Shown here: positions 26,433-35,956 of the stretch, piece after piece
How positions within the stretch are numbered: position 1 is the first letter of the stretch
How the letters are laid out: the number at the start of each line of letters is the position of its first letter
Origin: Methanobacterium sp. UBA294
Lineage (GTDB): Archaea; Methanobacteriota; Methanobacteria; Methanobacteriales; Methanobacteriaceae
Length of the DNA stretch: 64,000 bases
Assembly: GCA_002494495.1 (NCBI GenBank)
Contig: DACB01000006.1
Coordinates: 1-64,000, forward strand
Direction of reading: 5' to 3'
Notes under the pieces: model-generated
What the model saw: the letters and a program-made list of their open reading frames with translations, nothing else
What the model was told of the DNA's origin: nothing
Databases searched by the model: none
Made by a program: the position numbers and the translations under genes

Positions 26433-27490
26433 TGAAGGATAATGGTGAAAATCATCCAGAAAATTTAATAAAATTAGCCCTTAGTCATTATTTTAATATC
26501 CTGGAGGGAGAAGGTCTTTCTTATTTTTATAAATCCTCCCTCATACCGGTTAAAGATAAGAAATTCTTATATGACTTGTGGGAGGAGCATGAGCAGGTCA
26601 GAAAAGATTTCAGTCTAAATGATGAATTTACAAATTTAAAAATACCACCATGGAAGCAAGTAAAACCATCGTTTTCTTATATGGACTTAAAGATATCCAT
26701 AGCAAAGAAGTTGTTTGATGAATGTATTTTCTGTGAAAGGAGATGTGGAATAAACCGTAATGATGAATCTGGGTTTTGTGGGGTAAAAAAATCTAAAATA
26801 GCCTCAGAATTTTTACATATGGGTGAGGAAGCACCCTTGATACCCAGCCACACAATTTTTTTAACTGGTTGCACATTTAAATGCGTCTACTGCCAGAACA
26901 TGGATATTAGTCAGCATCCTGACCAAGGCTTTCTTTACACTGAGGATAAACTGGCCAAATTCATTGATGATAGAAAATTAGAAGGTTCTCGTAACGTTAA
27001 TTTTGTGGGGGGAGATCCTAACCCCCACATACTTTATATCTTGAAGACCATCAGCCTAATCCGAGAGAATATTCCAGTAATTTGGAACAGCAATTTTTAC
27101 GCGTCCCAGGAAGCCATGTATCTTTTAGATGGGGTGGTGGACCTATATTTATCTGATTTTAAATATGGCAATGATGAATGTGCAATGAGGCTCTCTGGTA
27201 TTTCAAATTACTGGAATGTGGTCACTCGTAACCATAAGATTGCATTCGAGTCGGGGGATATGATTATAAGACATTTATTACTTCCTGGTCATGTGGAATG
27301 CTGCACATTCCCGATCTTGGATTGGATATATGAGAATCTTGGTAAAGGAGTAGTATTAAATATCATGGACCAGTACCGCCCTCTATACCGGGCTTTTAAT
27401 CATAATGACATATCCGGATTTCTTCAAAGGCAGGAATATGTAGAAGCAGTTGATTATGCTAGGAAATTAGGATTCGTTAATTTGATTTAA
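26432..27490 (+). CDS. Radical SAM protein (PflA/PflX-like, COG1313 type)
   Basis: This 352-residue protein has a radical SAM motif CTFKCVYC (CX3CX2C) near residue 148, preceded by a separate cysteine-rich patch CIFCERRCGIN then FCGV near residues 94-115. That N-terminal Cys pattern and the following SHTIFLTGC are found in the PflX-type group annotated as pyruvate-formate-lyase activase-like. GGDPNPH near residue 190 matches the SAM-binding GGEP motif. The target is unknown; coupling to PmbA suggests a peptide or protein substrate. Confidence 0.85.
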   Translation: MKDNGENHPENLIKLALSHYFNILEGEGLSYFYKSSLIPVKDKKFLYDLWEEHEQVRKDFSLNDEFTNLKIPPWKQVKPSFSYMDLKISIAKKLFDECIFCERRCGINRNDESGFCGVKKSKIASEFLHMGEEAPLIPSHTIFLTGCTFKCVYCQNMDISQHPDQGFLYTEDKLAKFIDDRKLEGSRNVNFVGGDPNPHILYILKTISLIRENIPVIWNSNFYASQEAMYLLDGVVDLYLSDFKYGNDECAMRLSGISNYWNVVTRNHKIAFESGDMIIRHLLLPGHVECCTFPILDWIYENLGKGVVLNIMDQYRPLYRAFNHNDISGFLQRQEYVEAVDYARKLGFVNLI

Positions 27491-27641
27491 ATTAATTATT
27501 TTTAAAATTTGTAGAACAGTATATGACATAGAACAATATACTGCAATTAGCTTCATCAATATTGTATGAAGTTTTTATTAAATAGGAAGATACATAATAA
27601 AAGTTATAAGGTTTAAAATAAAACAAACAATTGATTAAAAA

Positions 27642-28046
27642 ATGGATTGCAAAAAATGTGGGGGTTATATAAGGAAGAGAGACACTTTCTGTCCACATTG
27701 TGGTATGGAACTCACCAGACCAAATTATAAACCCCAACAAAAAAATAAGAATTCTGAATATAAACCCTTACAAGGAAGATTTATAAGGGGAGAATATCAG
27801 GATAGAGAAGATGACTTCTACGACCAGTACATTGATAATCAATATGTAGATAATGATTATTATCAAGAAGAAAAACCCAATTTCCAAAAACCAAAGAAAA
27901 AGAAGTACCGAGGGTATGATCTCAGCGAATACTATCCTGACGAGGAAGAAACAGAAAATTCCGGTATTGGAATGGCCCCCATTATATTAATACTAATTAT
28001 AGCACTCTTGATGGGTTTTATAATTGGTGTAGCAATGTATTTCTAG
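27642..28046 (+). CDS. Zinc-ribbon protein with C-terminal membrane anchor
   Basis: The 134-residue protein starts with a zinc ribbon, MDCKKCGGYIRKRDTFCPHCG, followed by a long polar linker rich in Asp, Tyr, Glu, Lys and Gln (residues 30-105). A single membrane helix near residues 110-132 (IGMAPIILILIIALLMGFII) ends it. Such zinc-ribbon/linker/anchor proteins are common in Methanobacteriales and are unassigned. It seems monocistronic with a T/A-rich upstream region. Confidence 0.7.
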   Translation: MDCKKCGGYIRKRDTFCPHCGMELTRPNYKPQQKNKNSEYKPLQGRFIRGEYQDREDDFYDQYIDNQYVDNDYYQEEKPNFQKPKKKKYRGYDLSEYYPDEEETENSGIGMAPIILILIIALLMGFIIGVAMYF

Positions 28047-28082
28047 TCAAAATACAGTGCTTATGGGTTATAATGGAAAAAT

Positions 28083-28200
28083 AAAAATATCATTCATATA
28101 ATAAATTTTCATACACCTAACAAAATTATCATTTATCAAAATAGAATGTCATTCTCCAAACAAAATTTATCATTCATCAAATAAAATATCATTCACTTAA
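28083..28200. repeat. Degenerate ~20-bp repeats in a convergent intergenic region
   Basis: Units with the core ATATCATTCA or TTATCATT(C/T)ATC, followed by an A-rich spacer, occur about every 19-20 bases: near 28088, 28126, 28147, 28167 and 28185. The region separates the ends of two convergent genes. The copies are degenerate and lack unique spacers, unlike CRISPR. Confidence 0.6.
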
Positions 28201-29442
28201 ATAAAAACTACCATTAATAACTCTTTTTTTAAGTTCCTCTGCCAGTTTCCGGGCCCTGATTATATCGGACTGACGGCAGACTATGGGTAATTCCACCAGC
28301 TTTTCATCTATATTTAACCTGATTTTACCCCTCTTCATTTGGAAGGCACCGTGGGGACAGGAATAATTACACATACCGCAGCCAAAACAGATTTCCTCAT
28401 CAAAATTAGATTTAAATGCACCCGTAGGACATCTCTCACAAACCAAACACAATTCGCATTTCTGACATCCTTCTGGATAATAAACAGGTCTTTCTGTAAT
28501 ATCTTCCCAAACAGATGCATAATCTGTAAATCCTAAAACTTGATGCCTGCCTCGTATATCTGCAACTGGTAATTTAATTTCCTTGTTGGTAATTAATGTA
28601 TCCTTAAGAATATCCTCGTTTAGGATAGGTATGGCAGCTGCCACACTGTTGAAGACCTCAGGCCCATCTGCCGTTTTATAACCACCCACGTACAGGGGAT
28701 CCATCTGACGCATATCGGCTGATATCATCAGGTTGGGTTTTTCCTGAGAACTTCTAGTGCCCTGACCTAAAACAATTCCCACTGAACCACAGAGAAGCAC
28801 CCTAACCCCTTCTTTTATGTTCCTCATATGGGGGTCGTTTTGTAGAGGGTTCAGCTCACCACACCCTGAAAAGGATAACCCCTTATATGGTCCTTCCATA
28901 TTAACCGCATTGAAGATGGATGCCACAGATTCTTCCGAGGGGTTAACAAAGGCGGTATAATTTTTAAATGCAAGCCGGGTGCCAACCATTTGTGCGGTGC
29001 CCATATCATCAATGGTGGCGATTGTTTCTATTGTTTCACCATTTGTAGATTCCATTTTAACTTTAATTTCATTCCCCTTAATTATGTCCTGGAACAGGAA
29101 TCCTCCCCCGTAATCATCATCATAAATACTATGACTAGTCCCGTAAACTATGAGATCGACAGTTCCCAACCATTCATTGGGGCATGGACCTGGAAATCCT
29201 GGAACTCCGTTTAATAAGATTTTACTGGCTTTCTTAAATGAACCTGGCTCATCTACTTTGATATGTAAAACAGCGGCTGTACCGGACATTATTCCACATG
29301 TTCCAGTGGTTACCACATCAACATCATCGAATCCGGGTTTATTACCTTCTTTTACCAGACGGCTGACTTCCTCTGCAGTAAGCACCGTTGCTTCACCATT
29401 TTCAATTTTATCTTTTATCTGGCTTAGGGTTCTGCTTTTCAT
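28189..29442 (-). CDS. DUF39 protein with ferredoxin domain, methanogenesis marker 16 metalloprotein
   Basis: This 417-residue protein has the DUF39 domain in residues 1-345 and a C-terminal two-cluster ferredoxin domain. DUF39 motifs include TTGTCGIMSGTAAVL near residue 48, GVPGFPGPCPNEWLGTVD near 79 and GCGELNPLQNDPH near 193. The ferredoxin domain has CQKCELCLVCERCPTGAF and then CFGCGMCNYSCPHGAF. The marker-16 family is limited to methanogens. The DUF39/ferredoxin pair in Methanosarcina makes homocysteine from aspartate semialdehyde and sulfide; by homology this fused form may do the same, but that is inference. It precedes no obvious methionine gene here. Confidence 0.88.
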   Translation of the reverse strand: MKSRTLSQIKDKIENGEATVLTAEEVSRLVKEGNKPGFDDVDVVTTGTCGIMSGTAAVLHIKVDEPGSFKKASKILLNGVPGFPGPCPNEWLGTVDLIVYGTSHSIYDDDYGGGFLFQDIIKGNEIKVKMESTNGETIETIATIDDMGTAQMVGTRLAFKNYTAFVNPSEESVASIFNAVNMEGPYKGLSFSGCGELNPLQNDPHMRNIKEGVRVLLCGSVGIVLGQGTRSSQEKPNLMISADMRQMDPLYVGGYKTADGPEVFNSVAAAIPILNEDILKDTLITNKEIKLPVADIRGRHQVLGFTDYASVWEDITERPVYYPEGCQKCELCLVCERCPTGAFKSNFDEEICFGCGMCNYSCPHGAFQMKRGKIRLNIDEKLVELPIVCRQSDIIRARKLAEELKKRVINGSFYLSE

Positions 29443-29469
29443 GGTTGTTAAACTCTAAATTCTTTGGGA

Positions 29470-29820
29470 TCAAATCAATTTTTGGTTTGATTCATCCGAT
29501 TCTTTTCCCTTGATCCTGTTTAATAATTCCTGGTTTTCTTCCAGTAACTTTTTAAGGAGCAAGTCTTTAATTTCCAATGATTCACTATCGGTGGGATCTA
29601 TTTCAATTGTTCTGTCCAGGCTTTGCAGTGCATCATAAGGTTTATCAAGTAGGGAAAATGCTGTGGCCATACCTTTCCATGCCTCTGTATTCTGGGGATC
29701 TGAAATGGTTACAGTCTCATATGCTTCAATTGCTGCAAGGTAATTACCTTCTTTAAATGAATTGTCACCCACCTGCTTCCAGTAGGCTATTTCTTCCTTT
29801 TTGGATTGTTGTTGAGTCAT
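29470..29820 (-). CDS. TPR-repeat protein
   Basis: The protein is 116 residues from ATG 29820; a TTG at 29826 is less likely, since GGTGA sits six bases before the ATG. It is about two tetratricopeptide repeats, in residues 10-75: WKQVGDNSFKEGNYLAAIEAYETVTI then EAWKGMATAFSLLDKPYDALQSLDRTIEI. A charged C-terminal helix follows. TPR proteins bind peptides or other proteins. It is encoded between AlaRS and marker 16 on the same strand, with about 30 bases to the end of alaS. Confidence 0.8.
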   Translation of the reverse strand: MTQQQSKKEEIAYWKQVGDNSFKEGNYLAAIEAYETVTISDPQNTEAWKGMATAFSLLDKPYDALQSLDRTIEIDPTDSESLEIKDLLLKKLLEENQELLNRIKGKESDESNQKLI

Positions 29821-29856
29821 GGTCAATCACCGTTTATACATAATCAAAATTATAAT

Positions 29857-32556
29857 TTATTTTATATTTTCAAGATATTTAGAAATTGCACCCAATGCTT
29901 CCGGGATTTTTGTAGCATCGCGGCCTGCTCCCTGGGCCAGGTTCGGTTTGCCCCCTCCGCCACCACCCATTATAGATGCAGCTTTTTTGATGACTTCACC
30001 CATTTTTACACCTTTATGCAGGGCTTTGGGTGATGCACCACCTACGATTTTACCCTCGTTATTTACAATAACTGCTATATCGGCCTTGCCAGTTTCTGTG
30101 AGATTAGATACGATCTTAACAAGTTCTCCCATGTCTGCTTCCATCTGCTTGTTGAGTACAATCAGTTCTCCAAATGTTTCTGTCTGGTTGATTATTTCCT
30201 GAATTTTCAGTGATGCTATTTCATTTTTCAGACGGTTAATTTCATTTTTAAAGGATTTCCATTCGGTGAAAAATCTTTCACATGTCTGGGGGAGCTGTTC
30301 TACATCTACTTTAAAGACACCAGAACTTTCCTTAAGGATGTTGTCATTGTTTTGTATGGATTTTATGGCAGATTCACCAGCGGAGAATTCTATTCTCTCT
30401 ACACCGTCCTGGATTCTCTCAGTACGGTTTATCTTGATTAAACCAATATCTCCGGTTTGGTTACAATGGGTTCCTCCGCAGGCCTGGACATCTGTCCCTT
30501 CTATTTCAACAGTCCTGATATTCATGCCCGGCACCACTCCACCCTGGTATAATATGAATCCGTATTTTTTCTCCGCCATAGTCCTTTCCAGCCAGAATGT
30601 GTTTACGTTGATGTTATCCATCACCAGTTTGTTGGCTAAAAGTTCGATTTCTTGAAGTTCCTGGGGGGTGATCCGCTTGTAATGGGAGATATCAATCCTT
30701 GATTTGTGCACACCCTTCTGCGCACCTGCCTGCCAGATATGGTCACCGAGTACTTTCCTTGCCGCTGCAATTATTAAGTGAGTTGAGGTGTGGTTTTGGG
30801 TTAGAATCTTCCTACGGAATGGGTCCACATGACCTTTAATGATCTGACCCTGATAAGGGTTTACTTTCTGAATATCCTGTTCTTTCACCTGATGGAGTAC
30901 AATATCACCTAATTTATCAGCGCGTAAGACCTCTACTTTTTCTCCACGTATATCAAATGATCCAATATCAGATGGTTGACCACCACCTTCTGGATAGAAT
31001 AATGTCCCATCTAATATTATGTTGTTCTTATAGATTCCAATTACACGGGCTTCAAATTCATATTTAGAGAGGTCATCATAAAAAAGCAATTCTGTAGCCG
31101 GGTAGTCAAGCTCAACTTCTCCTTTTTCTGCAGTGATTTCTTCAGAATGTTCAGCAGCAACCAGTGTATAGAAGTTATCAGGAATATTTGCATCGAAGTT
31201 TTCCTGCTTTGAGATCTCATCGATGGACTCTGGGGGAATACCGTGTGAGTCGTATAGTGTTATAAGAGATTCCAAGGGTATTTTATCTTTACCATCCTTT
31301 TTAAGATAGTTTATTGTCTTTTTAACTAATTTTTTACCTTTACGAACTGTTTTATAATACCTCTTCTCTTCCAGGTTAATTATGTTGTTTATATGTTCCT
31401 GGTTCTGTTTTATTTCAGGGTAACTCTTTTTTAGATAATCCAGTTGTATTTTCATTATGTCCTCTAAAGACTCTTCCAGCTGTAGTTCCTTCATAAATCT
31501 GATTGTTCTTCTTAAAATTAACCTGGCAAGATAGCCATCTTTGATGTTGGATGGTACTACTCCATCTGCCAGCATGAACGCCAGGCAACGGGTATGATCC
31601 GCGATTATATAGACTGATTCTATCGGTTTTGTTGCATCAATCAGTTCCTCAACTGGTATATCTAATTTTCCAGCTACCTTGCTCCTCAATTCTTTCAGAT
31701 CCGCAATGTCTTCGATGTCCATCATCCCGGCCACACGGGCATTTTCTGCCAGGATCTGTTCGTCCACCTTCACGTGGGCCATTTTCTTTAGCTGATCTAC
31801 CACTGGACCGAATGCTGCTTCATAGGCAGTGGCTGTTCCCTGGGATATCCAGGCAAATCTTTCCAGACCATATCCAGTATCCACTATTTTAAGTGGTATG
31901 TCCTTTAATCCTTGGGGTGTTGTACGGTATTTTATAAATACCAGCGTGGCTAGTTCCACTCCACGGACACAGATCTCGTAGCAGGGGCCAGCATTTCCAC
32001 CGCCTTCCCACCATGATTCTATGAATGTGATTTCCATGGGATTAATTCCGATATGCTTGATAAAGTCGTGGCAGTATTTGATGGTTTCATCTTCCCAATA
32101 AACATGATTTTTGTTTGAGTTGAAGGCATGGTGTCCGCCCATGGTGAAACAAGTCATGTGCCTACCAGTACGGCCTACGTTGTCCACATCATTGAGCCTT
32201 ATTGATGGCTGGGCTACTACCAGAGGATTAGCCGGAGGTTCCACCATTCCAGAGGTTACCCATGGTTGGAAATCATAGATAGAAGCACCCACGAGAAATA
32301 CATCATCCCTCCACCTTTTAGCAAGAACCGGGTACCTGCTGATTGGGGTGTGGTCGTTATCAGAGAAGAAATCCAGGAATGTCTTCTGGATTGAATGTAG
32401 ATCGTATTTTTTTTGAGTAGCAGGGTTCCCGATGAACTCATATTCATCACAGGGTGCGTCTCCACATGTTTGTCTATCAACTGCAGTCCAGAAATCCTTA
32501 CCACAAGTTATGCAAGTTTTTTTGGTGTATCCCAGTTTATTAAATTGTTCAGACAT
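29857..32556 (-). CDS. alaS: Alanyl-tRNA synthetase, archaeal type
   Basis: The 899-residue protein charges tRNA-Ala. The N-terminal zinc-like segment CITCGKDFWTAVDRQTCGDAPCDEY (residues 15-39) is the archaeal extension. Class II catalytic motifs lie in the first 300 residues, including TCFTMGGHHAF and FIESWWEGGGNAGPCYEI. The editing domain has HTSTHLI near residue 627 and CGGTHC near 728. The C-terminal GGGGGGKPNLAQGAGRD is the family's C-Ala motif. It has full length. The gene is downstream of the ribosomal stalk genes but separated by about 700 bases, so it may have its own promoter. Confidence 0.97.
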   Translation of the reverse strand: MSEQFNKLGYTKKTCITCGKDFWTAVDRQTCGDAPCDEYEFIGNPATQKKYDLHSIQKTFLDFFSDNDHTPISRYPVLAKRWRDDVFLVGASIYDFQPWVTSGMVEPPANPLVVAQPSIRLNDVDNVGRTGRHMTCFTMGGHHAFNSNKNHVYWEDETIKYCHDFIKHIGINPMEITFIESWWEGGGNAGPCYEICVRGVELATLVFIKYRTTPQGLKDIPLKIVDTGYGLERFAWISQGTATAYEAAFGPVVDQLKKMAHVKVDEQILAENARVAGMMDIEDIADLKELRSKVAGKLDIPVEELIDATKPIESVYIIADHTRCLAFMLADGVVPSNIKDGYLARLILRRTIRFMKELQLEESLEDIMKIQLDYLKKSYPEIKQNQEHINNIINLEEKRYYKTVRKGKKLVKKTINYLKKDGKDKIPLESLITLYDSHGIPPESIDEISKQENFDANIPDNFYTLVAAEHSEEITAEKGEVELDYPATELLFYDDLSKYEFEARVIGIYKNNIILDGTLFYPEGGGQPSDIGSFDIRGEKVEVLRADKLGDIVLHQVKEQDIQKVNPYQGQIIKGHVDPFRRKILTQNHTSTHLIIAAARKVLGDHIWQAGAQKGVHKSRIDISHYKRITPQELQEIELLANKLVMDNINVNTFWLERTMAEKKYGFILYQGGVVPGMNIRTVEIEGTDVQACGGTHCNQTGDIGLIKINRTERIQDGVERIEFSAGESAIKSIQNNDNILKESSGVFKVDVEQLPQTCERFFTEWKSFKNEINRLKNEIASLKIQEIINQTETFGELIVLNKQMEADMGELVKIVSNLTETGKADIAVIVNNEGKIVGGASPKALHKGVKMGEVIKKAASIMGGGGGGKPNLAQGAGRDATKIPEALGAISKYLENIK

Positions 32557-32854
32557 AATTGATCATCGATTATTTTTATAAATCAGTTATTATCGGTTGT
32601 TTTTAAATTTTTATTTATCTATATTTGATGTTTATCATTTGAAAATGCTAATACTGATACTCTGAATCTTAAAATATGTATATGTAGTTGTATAGATAAT
32701 TTTTTTGAAAATTTGTATGAAAGTAAAAAAAAATTAATATATCATTGGCTAGTTATTGGTGGCCTTTTTTAATCTAAATCTATAAATATCCATTTAAACA
32801 TAATTATTAAAGGAAAAAGTCTTTAATCATAACTATAAGATGGTGGTAAGAAAA
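32557..32854. other. Intergenic region upstream of alaS, no gene
   Basis: About 300 very AT-rich bases lie upstream of alaS. They should contain the alaS promoter and the terminator or leader for the small gene. No open reading frame with a ribosome binding site is visible apart from the small candidate starting at 32855. Confidence 0.4.
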
Positions 32855-33042
32855 ATGGATGCTATTAATGATAATTCTAAATCTCTTTTAAAAATGGTAT
32901 ATAATTGTAAAAGTAATGAGTTTGAATCAATGCTAGAAAGAATTGAAATGAACTTAGAAAAAACAAAAATGATCAGGATGCCCTTAATGCTAAATTAGTC
33001 TTAACCAGTAAATTGGCAGTTAAAAGGATCGATTCCAAATAA
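32855..33042 (+). pseudogene. Small candidate gene (about 62 codons) with a one-base deletion
   Basis: GGTGG lies eight bases before an ATG at 32855. The frame runs MDAINDNSKSLLKMVY and on to NLEKTK, then meets an early stop at 32996-32998. Adding one A in the run near 32965-32970 restores NDQDALNAKLVLTSKLAVKRIDSK and a stop at 33040-33042. The total of 188 bases is one short of 63 codons, as expected for a one-base loss. The protein would be small, helical and charged; the family is unknown to me. Confidence 0.45.
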
Positions 33043-33270
33043 ACAACATAAAATTTGATAATAAATAATTGTAAATGAAATAGATTTTTTACATTTTTAT
33101 TAAAAAATATATTATTTTAACTTTAAAAATAACTGTTAATTTAAAAATACTCTTTTAAATATTAATATCATCATTCAATTAGGATAAAACCTCTAATTGG
33201 ATTAAAATATTATTATTAATCTTATTTTAGAATTAAATTTATAAAAAAATAGAAAAAGAAAAGAAAAAAA
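33043..33270. other. Intergenic, AT-rich, no gene
   Basis: About 230 bases of A/T-rich DNA between the small candidate and the end of the P1 gene. T-runs on the minus strand downstream of P1 fit an archaeal oligo-T terminator of the ribosomal operon. Confidence 0.4.
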
Positions 33271-33585
33271 TTAACCAAAGAGAGCGCCAAGACCGGCGGC
33301 TGCTTCTTCTTCTTTTTCTTCTTCAGATTCTTCCTCTTCTTCCTCTTCAGCTTCAGGAGCTGCTTCGGCTGCGGCTGCTGGTGCTGCGGCTGCTGGTGCT
33401 GCTGCAGTTAAGGCTGTTTTTTCTATTGCTTCGTCGATGTCTACATCTTCTAAAGCTGCTATTAATGCTTTAATCCGTGCATCGTCTGCTTTTGCTCCAG
33501 ATGCATCTAATACTTTCTTTACATTTGCTTCATTAATTTCCTGACCTGTTGTGTGCAATAACATTGCTGTGTATACGTATTCCAT
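33271..33585 (-). CDS. rpl12: 50S ribosomal protein P1 (archaeal L12)
   Basis: From the ATG at 33585 the protein has 104 residues. GGTGA sits five bases before that ATG; the GTG within this site has been taken as a start by longest-frame rules and is wrong. It starts MEYVYTAMLLHTTGQEI, has a helical dimer domain, an Ala-rich hinge, and an acidic tail ending AAAGLGALFG, which contacts elongation factors. It forms the ribosomal stalk with L10, encoded just upstream, whose tail is nearly the same. Confidence 0.95.
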   Translation of the reverse strand: MEYVYTAMLLHTTGQEINEANVKKVLDASGAKADDARIKALIAALEDVDIDEAIEKTALTAAAPAAAAPAAAAEAAPEAEEEEEEESEEEKEEEAAAGLGALFG

Positions 33586-33687
33586 ATGATTCACCTTCTA
33601 CATTGTTTGTAAAATTTACGAATTTACGATTTTTTTTTGATTTAATTTAGATTTTTTTATTACAATATAAAAAATTATTAAATTTTT

Positions 33688-34698
33688 CTAACCAAAGAGA
33701 GCCCCTAGACCAGCAGCTGCTTCTTCTTCTTTTTCTTCTTCAGTTTCCTCCTCTTCTTCAGGAGGTTCTTCATCTTTGTCTTCTTTAGGTTCTTCAACTG
33801 GGGCTACATTTGAACTCAATTTGGCCTGCAGTTCATCATCCACAGCTTCACTATTGTTTGAAGCTATTTCAGAAGCCAGAGCCAGCATTTGTGAGTATGC
33901 TTTAGGTACCAGTATATCAATGGTCTTATTGTTCAGGATCTCTGAGTTCACTGCCAGATTCAATGCATTTGTTGCTGCATTGGATATGAGTATCGGTATG
34001 GATAGGGTGTTGAAGATTTCTGCGTTAACTGATAGGTTTAATGCACCCGCGTAAGCACTTTGAATATCTGAAAGTGTTTTTTCGGGGTCGATGGTTAAAA
34101 GGTCCGATGTATAGATGGTATCTTCTTCATAGGCGGCCTTTAGATCTATACCAACTTCCATGGGGTGAATATCAAGACGGGTAAGGATACTGGCCACAGC
34201 AGCGGAGATCTTCCCTCCTTCTTCCACCACAACTTTGTCCTTGGTTATTACAATCTTCCCTTTATTGATCTTGGCAGGGATTCCGATTTTTTGGAGTTCT
34301 CCAAGCATTGGGCCTGGTGGGAATGCAGTATCACCTTCTGGAACCACTATATCTGAGGGGGCAATGTTACCTGCCTTGGCAGGGGCCTGAGTTTTACTGG
34401 CCTCCAGTATTTTAAATAGTTTAAACGGGTTCATGTCAGTGAAAATTAAGGCTGGCTGTCCATCCATATGTTGACTCAGGGATTCTATGTTGGATTTTTC
34501 ACTGTTTTGAAGAGCCAGGTTCATGAGAGTTTTCCTGGACATCTTGATTAGTGCACTGTCTTTTAAGGTTCTGCGCATTTTTTGAAGTTGAGGGGCGGGG
34601 ATATCAGCCAAATCAGCCATACCAACTACTTTGTGGCTTCCAATTAGGCCTTTAATATCTTTAACCTCTTCTTTCTTCCATTCTGTAACATGAGACAT
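33688..34698 (-). CDS. rpl10: 50S ribosomal protein L10 (P0)
   Basis: The 336-residue protein is archaeal P0, anchoring the stalk. The L10 core is in residues 1-100 (MSHVTEWKKEEVKDIKGLI, then GMADLADIPAPQLQKMRRTL), with the archaeal insertion domain around 105-185 and several helical P1-binding spine segments following. The tail EEKEEEAAAGLGALFG repeats that of P1. AGGTGAT lies before the ATG. Order L11-L1-L10-P1 is typical of archaea. Confidence 0.97.
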   Translation of the reverse strand: MSHVTEWKKEEVKDIKGLIGSHKVVGMADLADIPAPQLQKMRRTLKDSALIKMSRKTLMNLALQNSEKSNIESLSQHMDGQPALIFTDMNPFKLFKILEASKTQAPAKAGNIAPSDIVVPEGDTAFPPGPMLGELQKIGIPAKINKGKIVITKDKVVVEEGGKISAAVASILTRLDIHPMEVGIDLKAAYEEDTIYTSDLLTIDPEKTLSDIQSAYAGALNLSVNAEIFNTLSIPILISNAATNALNLAVNSEILNNKTIDILVPKAYSQMLALASEIASNNSEAVDDELQAKLSSNVAPVEEPKEDKDEEPPEEEEETEEEKEEEAAAGLGALFG

Positions 34699-35337
<639 letters not shown>

Positions 35338-35467
35338 TCAATTCCTCCATGAACTTTCTGTGTGGAAAGTTCATTTTAAATTGTTGTTTTACTGTTTCTT
35401 CGCCAATTTTTTTTAATTGATGAAAGGGAATAGTACTATTTTGGGTACAATTTCTTTATAATTTGGA
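35338..35467. other. Gap between rpl11 and rpl1 with leader hairpin
   Basis: This 130-base gap is longer than the others in the ribosomal operon. It ends with the hairpin and RBS described separately. It also has a T-rich stretch near 35420 on the plus strand, of no clear meaning. Confidence 0.5.
35349..35374 (-). promoter_or_regulatory. Perfect 10-bp hairpin before the rpl1 ribosome binding site
   Basis: On the transcript strand the order is ATGAACTTTC, a six-base CACACA loop, then GAAAGTTCAT, followed immediately by GGAGG and the rpl1 ATG. The two arms are exact inverted copies. The RBS directly abuts the stem, so its accessibility could be controlled by a protein such as L1, as known for the Methanococcus L1 operon, where the site is elsewhere. 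That link is inference. Confidence 0.7.
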
Positions 35468-35956
35468 TTATGCATTTCCCATCAATGTGTCATCATATTT
35501 ACCCTGGTCAATTTCCTGCTGCACATCTCGAGGGTCTTTTCCTTCGACGGTTATTCCCATACTTACGCAGGTTCCTATAACTTCTTTTGTTGCATTTTTA
35601 TAGTCATTGGAAAGCAGGGCATCGAATTTCATCCTTGCAATTTTCAGGGCTTGTTCAACTTTGAGGTCTGCTGCTTCTTCGGATCCCGGTTCCTGGGATC
35701 CCTTTTCTATTTTTAGTTCATCTTTGATCAAGGCTGTAGTTGGTGGTGTTCCCACGGTTATTTCGAATTCTTTGGTACCAACATCAACTATGATTTTAAC
35801 TGGTACTTTCATTCCTTCGAAATCACCTGTTTTCTGGTTTATCTGTTCAACTACTTGCATCATGTTAATGCCCAGCGGACCTATTGCCGGACCGAGAGGT
35901 GGTCCTGGTGTTGCTTTTCCGCCGTCTATAAGAATTTCTATAGTTTCTTTAGCCAT
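35468..35956 (-). CDS. rpl11: 50S ribosomal protein L11
   Basis: The 162-residue protein begins MAKETIEILIDGGKATPGPPLGPAIGPLGINMMQVV, the signature of L11, which binds the GTPase centre of 23S rRNA. A C-terminal RNA-binding domain follows, with GTCVSMGITVEGKDPRDVQ. GGAGGCAG precedes the ATG, and the start overlaps the end of the spt5 gene, so the two are translationally coupled. Confidence 0.96.
   Translation of the reverse strand: MAKETIEILIDGGKATPGPPLGPAIGPLGINMMQVVEQINQKTGDFEGMKVPVKIIVDVGTKEFEITVGTPPTTALIKDELKIEKGSQEPGSEEAADLKVEQALKIARMKFDALLSNDYKNATKEVIGTCVSMGITVEGKDPRDVQQEIDQGKYDDTLMGNA

Noticed and set aside
28083..28200. CRISPR array
   Set aside because: Repeats are short, degenerate and without distinct spacers; no cas genes are near.
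33586..33594. Longer GTG start for ribosomal P1
   Set aside because: The GTG is inside the GGTGA ribosome binding site; the ATG at 33585 matches the family.
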